IMG/VR virus record: IMGVR_UViG_3300035670_001040
Coordinates: 1 to 27,853 of that record
Reading direction: 5' to 3' (one strand)
Source: a virus
Length of the DNA: 27,853 nt
The notes under the pieces were generated by a model, which saw only the letters and a program-made list of their open reading frames with translations, made no database searches and had not been told where the DNA came from. Numbering within the stretch: the stretch's first letter is position 1; the number at the start of each line of letters is the position of its first letter. Made by a program: the position numbers and the translations under genes. Below are positions 1-7,759 of the stretch, one piece after another.

Positions 1-19
1 GTGTTATAATTACATAAAG

Positions 20-703
20 TTGTATCTAGTGAATATAAAAACATTTACACATAAACCTATCGATATTTCTTGGAAACTTGAAGAAGTAACTCACAACGGA
101 TCAAGATTCTATCAAACTCCCGCTGGAATATTTCCAAGCGTGACTACGGTTGTTGGTTGGGAAAAACAAAAGTTCTTCAGTGAATGGAGAGCCAAGAATC
201 CGGAAGAAAGCAAGAGAGTTACTTCACGGGGAACAAAGTTTCACAAGTTGCTTGAAAATTATTTGAACAATGAAACATTGGACTTCGACAACATGCATTC
301 TATGCAGAAATCCTTGTTTTCATTGATTAGACCAGAAATAGACAAAATTGACAATATCATTGCCTTGGAAACTCCTTTGTTTTCAAAGACAATAGGACTG
401 GCTGGCAGAGTAGACTGCATTGCGGAATACGATGGAAAACTTTCTATTATAGATTTTAAAGCCAGCACAAAGGAAAAGCGAGAATCAGATATCGACAACT
501 ACTTTGCACAGGCAACTGCTTATGCACTGATGTTCCAAGAAAGAACTGGAATAAGAATAGATAATTTTGCAATTTTAATTGCATGTGAAGACGGTCTTCG
601 CCAAGTCTTCACTGGCCAGCCCCTTAAATATGTTAGGCACTTGTCTAATTTAATAAAGCGATATAAGGAGGCTAATGATGTTCCAAGAGCAGAAGACAAT
701 TGA
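20..703 (+). CDS. PD-(D/E)XK exonuclease, MGME1/RecB-like
   Basis: Likely a DNA exonuclease of the PD-(D/E)XK superfamily, of the MGME1-like type common in T4-like phages, acting in replication or recombination. Visible motifs (numbered from the TTG at 20) are RGTKFH at 70-75, GRVDC with Asp132, IIDFK with Asp145 and Lys147, and QATAY with Gln164 and Tyr168. These match the Asp, Asp-x-Lys and Gln-x3-Tyr elements of RecB-like nucleases. The N-terminal FYQTPAG...PSVTTV segment is typical of the phage family. The frame stays open to the window edge, so the true start may be the TTG at 20, the GTG at 29, or outside the window. It overlaps the next gene by 26 bases. Family assignment is firm from motifs; the substrate is inferred. 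Confidence 0.8.
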   Translation: MYLVNIKTFTHKPIDISWKLEEVTHNGSRFYQTPAGIFPSVTTVVGWEKQKFFSEWRAKNPEESKRVTSRGTKFHKLLENYLNNETLDFDNMHSMQKSLFSLIRPEIDKIDNIIALETPLFSKTIGLAGRVDCIAEYDGKLSIIDFKASTKEKRESDIDNYFAQATAYALMFQERTGIRIDNFAILIACEDGLRQVFTGQPLKYVRHLSNLIKRYKEANDVPRAEDN

Positions 704-1274
704 AGATCAAGTAAACACCAAGGGAACAAAACTTTGGATGCAGATGAATGATAACTCCAAGGCCGCAAAATTGCGAGCCTTGTTTGTTCAACAGCACGGA
801 GGGTTCTTTCTTCAAGAAGGAAGATATTGGATTTGGAAGAGTCCAATCGAACAACAGAATGGATATTGGCTCAAAAGAGTAGATACCGGGGAAAAAGTCT
901 TCTTCACCAGCATGACCGAGTTTGGAGAAAAACATGGACTTTCTTGTGTCAAAATTTGTGAATTGATGAATGGCAAAAGAAAGACTTATAAAGGCTGGAC
1001 TGCCGTAGAAATTCGCCCCGTTCAGAAACAAGAAGGTGCGAAGAAAAAGATAAAGAAACCAAAGAAGAAAAAGATTCAAATAACCATGTCTGCAACTTTT
1101 GTGGACATAAGAACCAATCAACATATTCAAGTTTCAAATATTTCTCAATTTGCCAAAGAGAATAATCTAGATTATGCCAATTTAAGAAAATTGGTCATAG
1201 GGAAGGCGAAGACCTATAAACATCTGAAATTATACAATCCTTTTGAGGTTCCCGGCGAATCTACAGAAGGCTAA
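678..1274 (+). CDS. Tandem IENR/NUMOD-like DNA-binding protein without nuclease domain
   Basis: This 198-aa protein carries two copies of a helix-turn-helix-like module. The first reads MTEFGEKHGLS...LMNGKRKTYKGW (about residues 76-105) and the second ISQFAKENNLD...LVIGKAKTYKHL (about 155-185). Both resemble the IENR1/NUMOD DNA-recognition tails of phage homing endonucleases. A basic linker rich in KKxKKPKKKK separates them. I see no HNH or GIY-YIG catalytic motif, so it may be a degenerate homing endonuclease or a free DNA-binding protein. AAGGAGG lies just upstream; the ATG at 678 gives better spacing than the ATG at 675. The gene overlaps the exonuclease end, so the two are probably translationally coupled. 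Confidence 0.6.
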   Translation: MFQEQKTIEDQVNTKGTKLWMQMNDNSKAAKLRALFVQQHGGFFLQEGRYWIWKSPIEQQNGYWLKRVDTGEKVFFTSMTEFGEKHGLSCVKICELMNGKRKTYKGWTAVEIRPVQKQEGAKKKIKKPKKKKIQITMSATFVDIRTNQHIQVSNISQFAKENNLDYANLRKLVIGKAKTYKHLKLYNPFEVPGESTEG

Positions 1275-1277
1275 ATA
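1271..1277 (+). promoter_or_regulatory. T4-type late promoter motif CTAAATA
   Basis: CTAAATA lies 7 bases before the ATG at 1285 and contains the TAA stop of the upstream gene. It resembles the T4 late -10 element TATAAATA. No clear ribosome-binding site fits between the motif and the ATG. Confidence 0.6.
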
Positions 1278-1284
1278 ATTTAAG

Positions 1285-3633
1285 ATGAAATTCCCATACT
1301 TTTTACAACATTTAGAAGAAGCAACTGCAAAAATCGGTGAAAGTCTCCGGAAAGAGTCTAGAAAAGCAGGTTCAGGGGATCTAAAGGCAAAGGATGCTGC
1401 TAGAAAGCGTGCAGAGCGTGCCCGCCAGATTCCCCGTGAAAGAAAGCCAAAGCAGGAATTAGTCAAGGAAATCATTGCAGTCAAAACCCGTGATGGAAGA
1501 TTGCAACTCATCTTCAAGGATTCTTTCAATCCAGACACACATGAAAAAGTAGGAAAAGATGTGCTTTCCATGGAAGAAGCACAGCAAATTTCCAATGATC
1601 CAAAATTTGAACAAACCCGAGCCTCCAAACTTCTTTTTGGTGATGTGAAAGGCAAGAAGCCTTCAGATAAAAAAGAAGAAAAGAAAACAGAACGCAAAGA
1701 GGGTGGAGAAACCAAAAAAGAAGAGTCTCGGGAAGAAAAGAAAGAAAGCAAGCCAAAAGCAAAACGCCTGTCCAAGGAAGATATTTTCAAGGCCATGTCT
1801 CAAATGGATGGAAACCAACTTGCTCAGATGCCATTGGATGTTCGTCAAGAATACTTCAAGGCCACAAGAAGACCACCACCAAACACCGATTTCGACAACC
1901 TCAGTTACGAAGCATTGACAGTCAAGTTTGCAATCAGTCCTGTATCAAATCTTCCATACAATCAACAAGTATTGAATGCATTGATGTTTTTGGCAAAGAT
2001 CAAGGCTGGTGCATCTGAGCAGGAGATGCAAACATACAATGCACTTGCACCAACTGCCACCGAATTCACCCGGAACGCTTTCAATACTGCAAGAAAGATT
2101 CTTTCACAGATTGGGGACGAGTGCATTCAAAATCTAGTCTCAACAATTGAGACTGGTGGAACTCCGGTCAACTCAGAAGGTGCTGTTGACATGCAATGTG
2201 GAAACTACAAGTTCAAGGTTTCTGCTGGTGGTGAAATGGCTCTTTCGACAACTCAGTTTGATCAGGGAAACAAGTCTTTCAAGGGACTCATTGCTTCTGC
2301 TTTGATGCAGACTTTGAGCAACCCTCAAATGATGCAAGCAGACCCCAAACTTGCAGAAATGATGCAGAGTGCATCACAGGAAACTGCGGGTTTTGCCACA
2401 TCATTGATTCCAGATGAATTGTTGGGAACAATCATGGCCGATGAATCTTTGGTTTCTGAACTGCAGAAGATCAAGTTGAAAAACTCCCAAGGCCAAGATA
2501 TTGGACCAATTTTGGACGCGGAAGGAAATCTAAATCCTTTGGCCTCTCTGCAAAATTACAAAAATACATGGCTTGAAAGAACAAAGGGAATGTTCAGTGG
2601 AAGCAAGTCAAGCAGCAAGTCGCCGCTTCGTGCTGCCGTTGTTTCCACCATTCTCAAAGCAAATCTAAGAGGCGATGGTCTGGTTCCACCAGAGGTAGCC
2701 CCAAATCATTTAGTGACCATCAACGGTGTCTTTCCGCTGACCGATGATTACTTCAACACGATTTCACAACAGGCAGATATTGACATCAAGAAAGCAAAGG
2801 ATGTAATAAATTCTGCAAACATTGGTTCGCTTCGTTCAAGATCCGCCGAGACAATGAAGAAATACAGAACCATTGTTGAGGCCAAGGGAGAAAAGAAATC
2901 CTTGAAAGACATCTTGATTGATGCAAAGACGATCAATCCAATTGAGTTCATTGTCAGGGACATCGTGGACAACAATGACTTCCTGATGAATGCAAGTCTT
3001 CTTCCAGGTTTCTCACCGAAGGACTTGAATTCAGTTGAATACAACTATGTAACGATTGGCAAAAAGACAATAAAGATTCCTGTCATCACAAATGACAGAA
3101 TTGCAAACCAAATGATGCAGGAGTCTGCCTTGTTGGTCAATGATTGCTTGATCGAAGCCTTGACCAACAATTTTGTGCTCAAAGCATTCAGAAACATTGA
3201 GTTGATAACAGATTCAGAGCAGGCTTTGTTTGAGGACAATCCTGCCATGCTTCTTGAGTCATATGAAGATGTGGTTCCTCTCAAAGAAATCTACAAGGCA
3301 ATCATGGAAAAAATTCAAGATGATCCATCAATCCTTGAAGCATTCATTCTTCAACTTGAGGAAGCCGAAAGAGACTACAAGAAAGAATACAAGAATTACC
3401 ACGGCAAGCCAAAGCAAAGAAAAGAAAGAGCAGCCAGAACTGCTGCCCGAGAACTGATGATCAGAAAGGGCAGAGCCAAGCGTGGAGATGGCAAGGACAT
3501 AGACCACAAGAAGCCTCTTCGCAGGGGTGGTTCAAAAGGCATAAATAATCTACGGGTCCGTGATAAATCTTCTAATCGTTCTGACAATGGACACAAAAAA
3601 GGTGAAACACAGAAAAAAGGTAGTTGGGAATGA
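1285..3633 (+). CDS. Large head-associated protein with C-terminal HNH-like domain
   Basis: A 782-aa protein in three parts. The N-terminus MKFPYFLQHLEE resembles a T4 capsid-targeting sequence, with an [LI]-x-E cleavage-like site (LEE, 10-12). A segment of cyanophage type follows (about 60-120), then a Lys/Glu low-complexity stretch (about 122-162). The long middle part I do not recognise. The C-terminus (about 694-782) carries NYHGKPKQRKERA, GDGKDIDHKKPL with His741, GG, NNL near 754-756 and Asn764, the layout of HNH/HNN-type phage nucleases. Its stop overlaps the next start as ATGA. Inference: a structural or head-packaged protein with a nuclease-like tail. Catalytic activity is unproven, since the last metal-ligand position is Asn. 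Confidence 0.6.
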   Translation: MKFPYFLQHLEEATAKIGESLRKESRKAGSGDLKAKDAARKRAERARQIPRERKPKQELVKEIIAVKTRDGRLQLIFKDSFNPDTHEKVGKDVLSMEEAQQISNDPKFEQTRASKLLFGDVKGKKPSDKKEEKKTERKEGGETKKEESREEKKESKPKAKRLSKEDIFKAMSQMDGNQLAQMPLDVRQEYFKATRRPPPNTDFDNLSYEALTVKFAISPVSNLPYNQQVLNALMFLAKIKAGASEQEMQTYNALAPTATEFTRNAFNTARKILSQIGDECIQNLVSTIETGGTPVNSEGAVDMQCGNYKFKVSAGGEMALSTTQFDQGNKSFKGLIASALMQTLSNPQMMQADPKLAEMMQSASQETAGFATSLIPDELLGTIMADESLVSELQKIKLKNSQGQDIGPILDAEGNLNPLASLQNYKNTWLERTKGMFSGSKSSSKSPLRAAVVSTILKANLRGDGLVPPEVAPNHLVTINGVFPLTDDYFNTISQQADIDIKKAKDVINSANIGSLRSRSAETMKKYRTIVEAKGEKKSLKDILIDAKTINPIEFIVRDIVDNNDFLMNASLLPGFSPKDLNSVEYNYVTIGKKTIKIPVITNDRIANQMMQESALLVNDCLIEALTNNFVLKAFRNIELITDSEQALFEDNPAMLLESYEDVVPLKEIYKAIMEKIQDDPSILEAFILQLEEAERDYKKEYKNYHGKPKQRKERAARTAARELMIRKGRAKRGDGKDIDHKKPLRRGGSKGINNLRVRDKSSNRSDNGHKKGETQKKGSWE

Positions 3634-4781
3634 TCTCCAAGAAAATAAAGTTAATAACTGAAAAAGTTTACTCTGATTCTGGCCTCGGTAAATGGTTCAA
3701 TCGGGAATCCGCTGGCGGGGGTCCGGGTTGGGATCGTTACAACACAAAGGGAGAACGAGTTGGCAAGTGTGGTGATGCCAAGGAAGGCGAAGCCTATGCT
3801 GCCTGTCTCAGCCGCCAAAAGGCAGAGAAACTTGGAAAGAAAAAGATTGGAAGTTTTGTGCGTAGAAAGCGTGCAGCCCAACACAAGGCAGGAAGAGGAA
3901 AGAAGGGTGAAGGCAAGAGTGGAAAGAAGCCAATCTTTGTGAAGACCGGAGTGACTGAAGTAAAGGAATGCTTTGATTACTTCTTGGTTGAAAATTCAAA
4001 CCATGTCATTCCTCTGACATTTTCTCCAATCGAAGCACGGGAACTTCTTCCATTTGATCTGGTCATAAATGAAAATGGTGACTTTTTGAATGTGGACATG
4101 ATTGAAATCACAGAAGATGGAAAATATGAAGTTACTTTCAGCGATGAGTTTGGTTGTGAGTTGAAGGAATCTTTCACTCCCGATACAACTATGGGATTTG
4201 TCGATGTAACAGAAGGCCAAGAATACAATCAACTTGACGAGATGCTTGAACTTCATGAAGAAGAAAAGAAGAAGGTCAAGCTCAACAAGATCATGCGCGG
4301 TGATGTCAAGAAGTACAAAGTTTATGTGAAGAATGATAAAGGAAATGTAGTGAAGGTAAACTTTGGTGATCCGAACATGGAAATCAAGCGGGATGATCCC
4401 AATAGAAGAAAGAACTTCCGTGCTCGCCATAACTGCGACAATCCCGGTCCTCGCTGGAAGGCTCGTTACTGGGCCTGCAAGACTTGGAGCGCCAAGCCCG
4501 TATCTGCTATGTTGAAGGAGTCTGAAGTCTTGGAAGAAGGCAAGAATAAGCCAAAGAATCCAAAGAAATGGTCATCATGCATTTCTCAGGCAAAACAAAA
4601 ATTTGATGTCTATCCATCAGCCTACGCCAATGCTTGGGCTGCAAAGTGCTACAAGAGCAAGGGTGGAAAGTGGAAAAAATTGACAGAAGACATTGCGGAA
4701 TACGCGTTGCAGAACATGAAGAACAAAATTTATAACCCAGATCTTTTTGGGTTGATCCGAAACAGAAACAGTAAAAATTAA
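3630..4781 (+). CDS. Mosaic basic T4-like phage protein (three small conserved modules)
   Basis: A 383-aa protein starting at the ATG that overlaps the upstream TGA (ATGA); a TTG two codons earlier is less likely. It begins MISKKIKLITE, giving an I-T-E site like prohead-protease sites. Three modules seen in many phage proteins follow. One runs from GLGKWF through VRRKRAAQHK to KKPIFVKTG (about 18-107). One runs from MRGDVKKYKVYVK through FRARHNC to ARYWACKTW (about 220-292). One has WSSCISQAKQKFDVYPSAY...CYKSKGGKWKK (about 315-352). The conserved Cys, Trp and basic residues suggest nucleic-acid or metal binding, but no enzymatic motif is visible. Function unknown; a head or packaged role is inferred from context. 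Confidence 0.55.
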   Translation: MISKKIKLITEKVYSDSGLGKWFNRESAGGGPGWDRYNTKGERVGKCGDAKEGEAYAACLSRQKAEKLGKKKIGSFVRRKRAAQHKAGRGKKGEGKSGKKPIFVKTGVTEVKECFDYFLVENSNHVIPLTFSPIEARELLPFDLVINENGDFLNVDMIEITEDGKYEVTFSDEFGCELKESFTPDTTMGFVDVTEGQEYNQLDEMLELHEEEKKKVKLNKIMRGDVKKYKVYVKNDKGNVVKVNFGDPNMEIKRDDPNRRKNFRARHNCDNPGPRWKARYWACKTWSAKPVSAMLKESEVLEEGKNKPKNPKKWSSCISQAKQKFDVYPSAYANAWAAKCYKSKGGKWKKLTEDIAEYALQNMKNKIYNPDLFGLIRNRNSKN

Positions 4782-4782
4782 T

Positions 4783-4789
4783 CTAAATA
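4783..4789 (+). promoter_or_regulatory. T4-type late promoter motif CTAAATA
   Basis: CTAAATA lies 11 bases before the ATG at 4801, a few bases after the upstream stop. The spacer GAAGAGAAGCC could hold a weak Shine-Dalgarno sequence, so this site allows a short leader. Confidence 0.6.
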
Positions 4790-4800
4790 GAAGAGAAGCC

Positions 4801-5355
4801 ATGAAATTTAAACAATTACTTTCAAAAATCAACACATTGGTCGAAAATGCTCCCGAGCACACTTTCGGTGGTGGTCTTTATGTAGGAGATCCCCAAGGAG
4901 CAGGCAAAGTTTCAGCTCTTTCGGACAAGGGAACATTCAACCTCAAACTTCCTCGGTCGATTGATGCAATCAATGCCCTTCTTCACACATTCTCAAACAG
5001 AGACTACATCGACCCAGATGGTCTCACAGGCATCGTAAAGCAAAAGTTGAATCACTTCGGTCTTGACTTCTCTTGCAGTGGACGAGTCAACGATGGTGAA
5101 AATGTATATGAACTGGTCCAATACGGAAGCCCACAACTCGGTGTCTATGGTCAAAACCCATACGATGACATCAACAAGACAGGATTCAAGCAAGGTGATG
5201 GAATCAAGGAAAAACTTGGCCACTCATTGAACCTAGTAGTATCCGTCCAAAAGATGCCTAACGGTCTTCGCAAAGTCGGAATGATGATTGTTCCAGCCGC
5301 TTCTTCTTCGTACAACAGTGACATGGCGGATTCTGACTGTGGATGTCAACACTAA
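4801..5355 (+). CDS. Cyanophage-type head-linked hypothetical protein
   Basis: A 184-aa protein whose N-terminus MKFKQLLSKINTLVEN is basic and helical and contains an L-V-E site at residues 14-16, like T4 gp21 cleavage sites. The body (FSNRDYIDP..., LNHFGLDFSCSGR..., YDDINK...GDGI) resembles an uncharacterised protein carried by T4-like cyanophages. The C-terminus ends in a Cys/His-rich DSDCGCQH. I see no enzymatic motif or membrane segment. It has its own late motif and sits between the mosaic basic protein and the next T4-like hypothetical, so a virion role is the best guess. Confidence 0.55.
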   Translation: MKFKQLLSKINTLVENAPEHTFGGGLYVGDPQGAGKVSALSDKGTFNLKLPRSIDAINALLHTFSNRDYIDPDGLTGIVKQKLNHFGLDFSCSGRVNDGENVYELVQYGSPQLGVYGQNPYDDINKTGFKQGDGIKEKLGHSLNLVVSVQKMPNGLRKVGMMIVPAASSSYNSDMADSDCGCQH

Positions 5356-5362
5356 CTTATTG

Positions 5363-5761
5363 ATGCAAGAAAAAATAAACTCTCTGACAGAAGAAAACTT
5401 TGTTGAATTCTGTCAGAGATATTATTTTAATCCAGAATGTTCTGGAAAGAATGAGTTCGTTGATGACCTCAAAAGAGTCAAATATATAAAAAGATTATTG
5501 CAAAAGATTCACAAACACAAGACCTTAAAGTCAATTCGTGAACGTTTAATAATAAACCACCTAATAATTTTGCGAAATGTATTCGGGGACCAAAATTGTT
5601 CCCGAATTTTATTTTTCAAACTGGAACCCAGACTTCATTCATATCTCAAATCTTTCACAGTATTCTTGGAATTTGACATAAAAAATTCACCGGAAGTAAA
5701 ATATACGGATTTGAACACAGATCCCAGAGTTGACAGAAAACTCTCTCAAACAGAAAACTAA
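5363..5761 (+). CDS. Conserved T4-like phage protein (probable DUF7207 type)
   Basis: A 132-aa protein matching a small family that recurs in T4-like phages, with the pattern EENFVEFCQRYYFNPECSG..., VKYIKRLL..., LIINHLIILRNVFG..., RILFFKLE (my recollection of the family). I chose the ATG at 5363 over an in-frame start at 5288, because the earlier start would add 25 residues read inside the upstream gene and homologues begin near the EENF block. Mostly helical, with no catalytic motif visible. Function unknown; the family usually sits among structural genes. A terminator-like hairpin lies inside this gene (see 5581-5616). Confidence 0.6.
   Translation: MQEKINSLTEENFVEFCQRYYFNPECSGKNEFVDDLKRVKYIKRLLQKIHKHKTLKSIRERLIINHLIILRNVFGDQNCSRILFFKLEPRLHSYLKSFTVFLEFDIKNSPEVKYTDLNTDPRVDRKLSQTEN
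5581..5616 (+). terminator. Intrinsic-terminator-like hairpin inside a coding region
   Basis: ATTCGGGGAC (5581-5590) pairs with GTTCCCGAAT (5598-5607) to give a 10-bp stem with one G-T pair and a 7-base loop, followed directly by TTTATTTTT. This is the form of a rho-independent terminator, but it lies in the middle of the 5363-5761 gene. Confidence 0.45.
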
Positions 5762-5764
5762 ATA
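5758..5764 (+). promoter_or_regulatory. T4-type late promoter motif CTAAATA
   Basis: CTAAATA contains the stop of the upstream gene and lies 6 bases (TTTTAG) before the ATG at 5771. No room remains for a Shine-Dalgarno sequence, so a near-leaderless transcript is predicted. Confidence 0.6.
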
Positions 5765-5770
5765 TTTTAG

Positions 5771-6484
5771 ATGCATCCCGGAAATCTGGTTCCTACCTTT
5801 TATTTCTATAAGTTGGCTGATGCCCTAAGCAGCCCATACACTGCTTTGACTGCTTATTCTGCAGGCATAATTGATGTACAAGGAAATGTTCTTAAGCCAG
5901 AAAGCAGCATCGACCCATTTGAATATATGGTCATAAAATTAAAGAAGATCTTTGATCAATTGCCATATGGTATGACTAGGGCAAGACTTGGCAACTATAT
6001 GTCAACTCTTCAAATGTTCTCTGAAGAAGTTGAAAAGTTTGAAATTACACAAGAGCAATTTCACTGCTTGGTGGAAGGAATAATTACACAAAATTCAAAT
6101 GGTGAAGTAAGTTATTTGGAACTTCTTGAAGACATGGCAACAGGTGGAGGAGCCGGGGCTCTGGGTGTTCCTGCTGAAGGTGGAAACATCAATCAAGGTG
6201 GAATATCAGGCTTTGATCCAAAACTTGGTATGCCTCTTCAGAGAAGAAAACAGCCAAAATATTTTGACAACTGCGAAGTCTTTGAAGTATGCCCTGAAGA
6301 ATTTATTCAATTTAAGGCAGCGAAGTCTTGGAAAGATGTTCCAGATGGCGAGAATAAAACTTATTTGCAGAGATTTCAAAGAAGAAACAAGTCTGGAAAG
6401 ATAGCAGTGAAGTCATTAAATCCTTTGAACGGAGAAAATGAACTTCACTGGATAAACTATCCTGCCAAAAATTTTATGGACTGA
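5771..6484 (+). CDS. T4-like phage hypothetical (probable structural protein)
   Basis: A 237-aa protein with the N-terminal block FYFYKLADALSSPYTAL and AGIIDVQGNVL, reminiscent of uncharacterised proteins beside structural genes in T4-like cyanophages. The first 120 residues look helical. Around 121-160 a Gly-rich linker (GGGAGALGV, GGNINQGGISG) leads to a basic C-terminal part (LQRFQRRNKSGKIAVKSLNP). No signal peptide, membrane segment or catalytic motif is seen. It is driven by the late motif at 5758 and its stop abuts the stop of the convergent gene. A virion role is inferred from context only. Confidence 0.5.
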   Translation: MHPGNLVPTFYFYKLADALSSPYTALTAYSAGIIDVQGNVLKPESSIDPFEYMVIKLKKIFDQLPYGMTRARLGNYMSTLQMFSEEVEKFEITQEQFHCLVEGIITQNSNGEVSYLELLEDMATGGGAGALGVPAEGGNINQGGISGFDPKLGMPLQRRKQPKYFDNCEVFEVCPEEFIQFKAAKSWKDVPDGENKTYLQRFQRRNKSGKIAVKSLNPLNGENELHWINYPAKNFMD

Positions 6485-6491
6485 TCAGTCC
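6478..6491. other. 14-bp perfect palindrome spanning two convergent stop codons
   Basis: GGACTGATCAGTCC is fully self-complementary and holds the TGA of the plus gene (6482-6484) next to the TGA of the minus gene (6485-6487). It may act as a weak bidirectional hairpin; no strong T-run follows. Confidence 0.45.
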
Positions 6492-6706
6492 TGAATAAAG
6501 TTTTTGTTCTTGCAGCACTTTGGCTTTGTGCAAGAGTTTCTTTCTCTGGCTTCGTTGATGATCTTGGTGTCAGCATCTTCCCAACCAGTCTTGTATTCTT
6601 TCCAATATGGATCAATTGAAAAGACTGCTTGATTTGGAAGTTCACCACCATTCATACGACAACTAAAACCTTTATCATAACCTTCACCGGGCTTATATGC
6701 ACTCAT
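6485..6706 (-). CDS. Small phage protein, unknown function
   Basis: A 73-aa protein (MSAYKPGEGYDKGFSC...), last in the early minus-strand run that starts at 7836. It contains aromatic residues and a C-terminal Cys cluster (SCTKPKCCKNKN), suggestive of metal binding but too short to classify. It starts 2 bases after the stop of the upstream gene, so it is probably cotranscribed and coupled. No recognisable family. Confidence 0.55.
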   Translation of the reverse strand: MSAYKPGEGYDKGFSCRMNGGELPNQAVFSIDPYWKEYKTGWEDADTKIINEARERNSCTKPKCCKNKNFIQD

Positions 6707-6708
6707 TT

Positions 6709-7128
6709 TTAATCCTTTTGATTTGGAGGAAATGGAATCATTCGAATCTGATTCAAGACTTTATCTAATGCTTTCACGTGTGCGTACTGTTCAGTAATTG
6801 CAAGATATCCACGAATCTCAATCAACTTCATGTATTCATCTTGGGTGAAATTAACTACCGTAGACTTTCTGTTGTTCTTGCGATTCGGCTTCTTGATGTT
6901 TTGTTGTCTTGCTTGTTCTTTCAGCAACTCATTTATATTCAAATAGTTTGCCAAATCATCCATTCCATCGCCTTTGTACATGCTCTCCCACATCTTGCGG
7001 AATGATTCAGAATACTTGGAATTGTTTGGAAGTTTCCAATAGTTGAATGGAGGATAATTGTTTGGATTATTGGGGTCATGATCTCCATTTTGCCATTGAT
7101 CAAAGTCGTTATAGTCAGAGTTATTCAT
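6709..7128 (-). CDS. Asn-rich early hypothetical protein
   Basis: A 139-aa protein. The first 35 residues are Asn/Asp/Pro/Tyr-rich and probably disordered (QNGDHDPNNPNNYPP). The rest is helical and ends in a segment resembling small phage helical proteins (FTQDEYMKLIEIRGYLA...HVKALDKVLNQIRMIPFPP). A basic stretch KKPNRKNNRK lies near residues 80-90. Not recognised. It sits 9 bases after the 7138-7434 gene and is probably cotranscribed with it. Confidence 0.55.
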   Translation of the reverse strand: MNNSDYNDFDQWQNGDHDPNNPNNYPPFNYWKLPNNSKYSESFRKMWESMYKGDGMDDLANYLNINELLKEQARQQNIKKPNRKNNRKSTVVNFTQDEYMKLIEIRGYLAITEQYAHVKALDKVLNQIRMIPFPPNQKD

Positions 7129-7137
7129 AGTTTCCTT

Positions 7138-7434
7138 TCAGTTGACATCAAAGAATTGCTCATACAGAACTTTTCCATGATTGTCCGTCACGGAAAGATA
7201 TCGCACATGACGAGTCAGTGCATCATTGATATTTAGGGCATCCTTTGCACCAAATGAAAGGTTCTTGATCCATGCAGGACAACCACCCAAGGAAATTCTG
7301 ACTTCATAGCCATTAATGTCAGAGCCATAGAAATCAAAAGTGGCCTTCTCACCATCATAATAGGTGAAGAAACAATCAATCTTATCAAACTTCTTGCGAA
7401 CGTCCTCAATGGACATTTGTGTAGAATTAGCCAT
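7138..7434 (-). CDS. Early hypothetical protein
   Basis: A 98-aa protein starting at ATGGCTAA, where the start overlaps the stop of the upstream 57-aa gene. An in-frame start at 7503 would run through that gene and is less likely. The sequence has a mixed alpha/beta look (CFFTYYDGEKATFDFYG, YEVRISLGGCPAWIKNL, VRYLSVTDNHGKVLYEQFF) and no motif I can assign. Confidence 0.55.
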   Translation of the reverse strand: MANSTQMSIEDVRKKFDKIDCFFTYYDGEKATFDFYGSDINGYEVRISLGGCPAWIKNLSFGAKDALNINDALTRHVRYLSVTDNHGKVLYEQFFDVN

Positions 7435-7600
7435 TCGGCAATCTCTCTTGCTTGACAGACTTAGGAAGTTGGCCAATCCGGTCAAGCTCTCGGAGTGTTC
7501 CAACCTTTGCGTTCATAAGGCTAGCAGCCCTCTTACGCTTACGAAGTTCATGGCTTCTCTTGTGCTTACGATTAGTAATGCGTTGCTTTGAATTAGGCAT
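7427..7600 (-). CDS. Small highly basic early protein
   Basis: A 57-aa protein (MPNSKQRITNRKHKRSHELR...) rich in Arg and Lys, likely to bind nucleic acid or ribosomes, but not recognised. A strong sigma70-type promoter ends exactly 6 bases before its ATG, so its mRNA is probably leaderless. The next gene starts inside its last codons. Confidence 0.6.
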   Translation of the reverse strand: MPNSKQRITNRKHKRSHELRKRKRAASLMNAKVGTLRELDRIGQLPKSVKQERLPNG

Positions 7601-7606
7601 GATAAA

Positions 7607-7635
7607 AGTATATCACTTTTTCTTGGGTTTGTCAA
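7607..7635 (-). promoter_or_regulatory. Sigma70-type early promoter (TTGACA-N17-TATACT)
   Basis: On the minus strand TTGACA (7635-7630), a 17-bp spacer and TATACT (7612-7607), then TTTATC and the ATG at 7600. The promoter lies inside the end of the upstream 48-aa gene. Confidence 0.75.
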
Positions 7636-7759
7636 GTTTTTTCTTGAGTTCCATGTTTTCAGCTGCAAGTTTTCCAGCCGAAACTGTTATCTCACGATTC
7701 AATTTTTGGAGTTCTTGGATCTTTTCTTGGAGTTTTTTGATTTGGTCTTCTTTGGACAT
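7613..7759 (-). CDS. Small coiled-coil early protein
   Basis: A 48-aa protein (MSKEDQIKKLQEKIQELQKL...) with a clear heptad pattern over about residues 5-42 and a Lys-rich tail. Probably a dimerising coiled coil; function unknown. It overlaps the upstream 45-aa gene by 61 bases in another frame, and the promoter at 7607-7635 lies within its last codons. Confidence 0.5.
   Translation of the reverse strand: MSKEDQIKKLQEKIQELQKLNREITVSAGKLAAENMELKKKLDKPKKK

Noticed and set aside
1230-1796. A 188-codon antisense open frame across the tagged HNH-like gene
   Set aside because: It is rich in Ser, Phe and Leu, as expected from reading a Lys/Glu-rich gene backwards, and lacks a promoter.
7230-7236. 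Minus-strand CTAAATA
   Set aside because: Lies within a coding region and not before a start codon; treated as chance.
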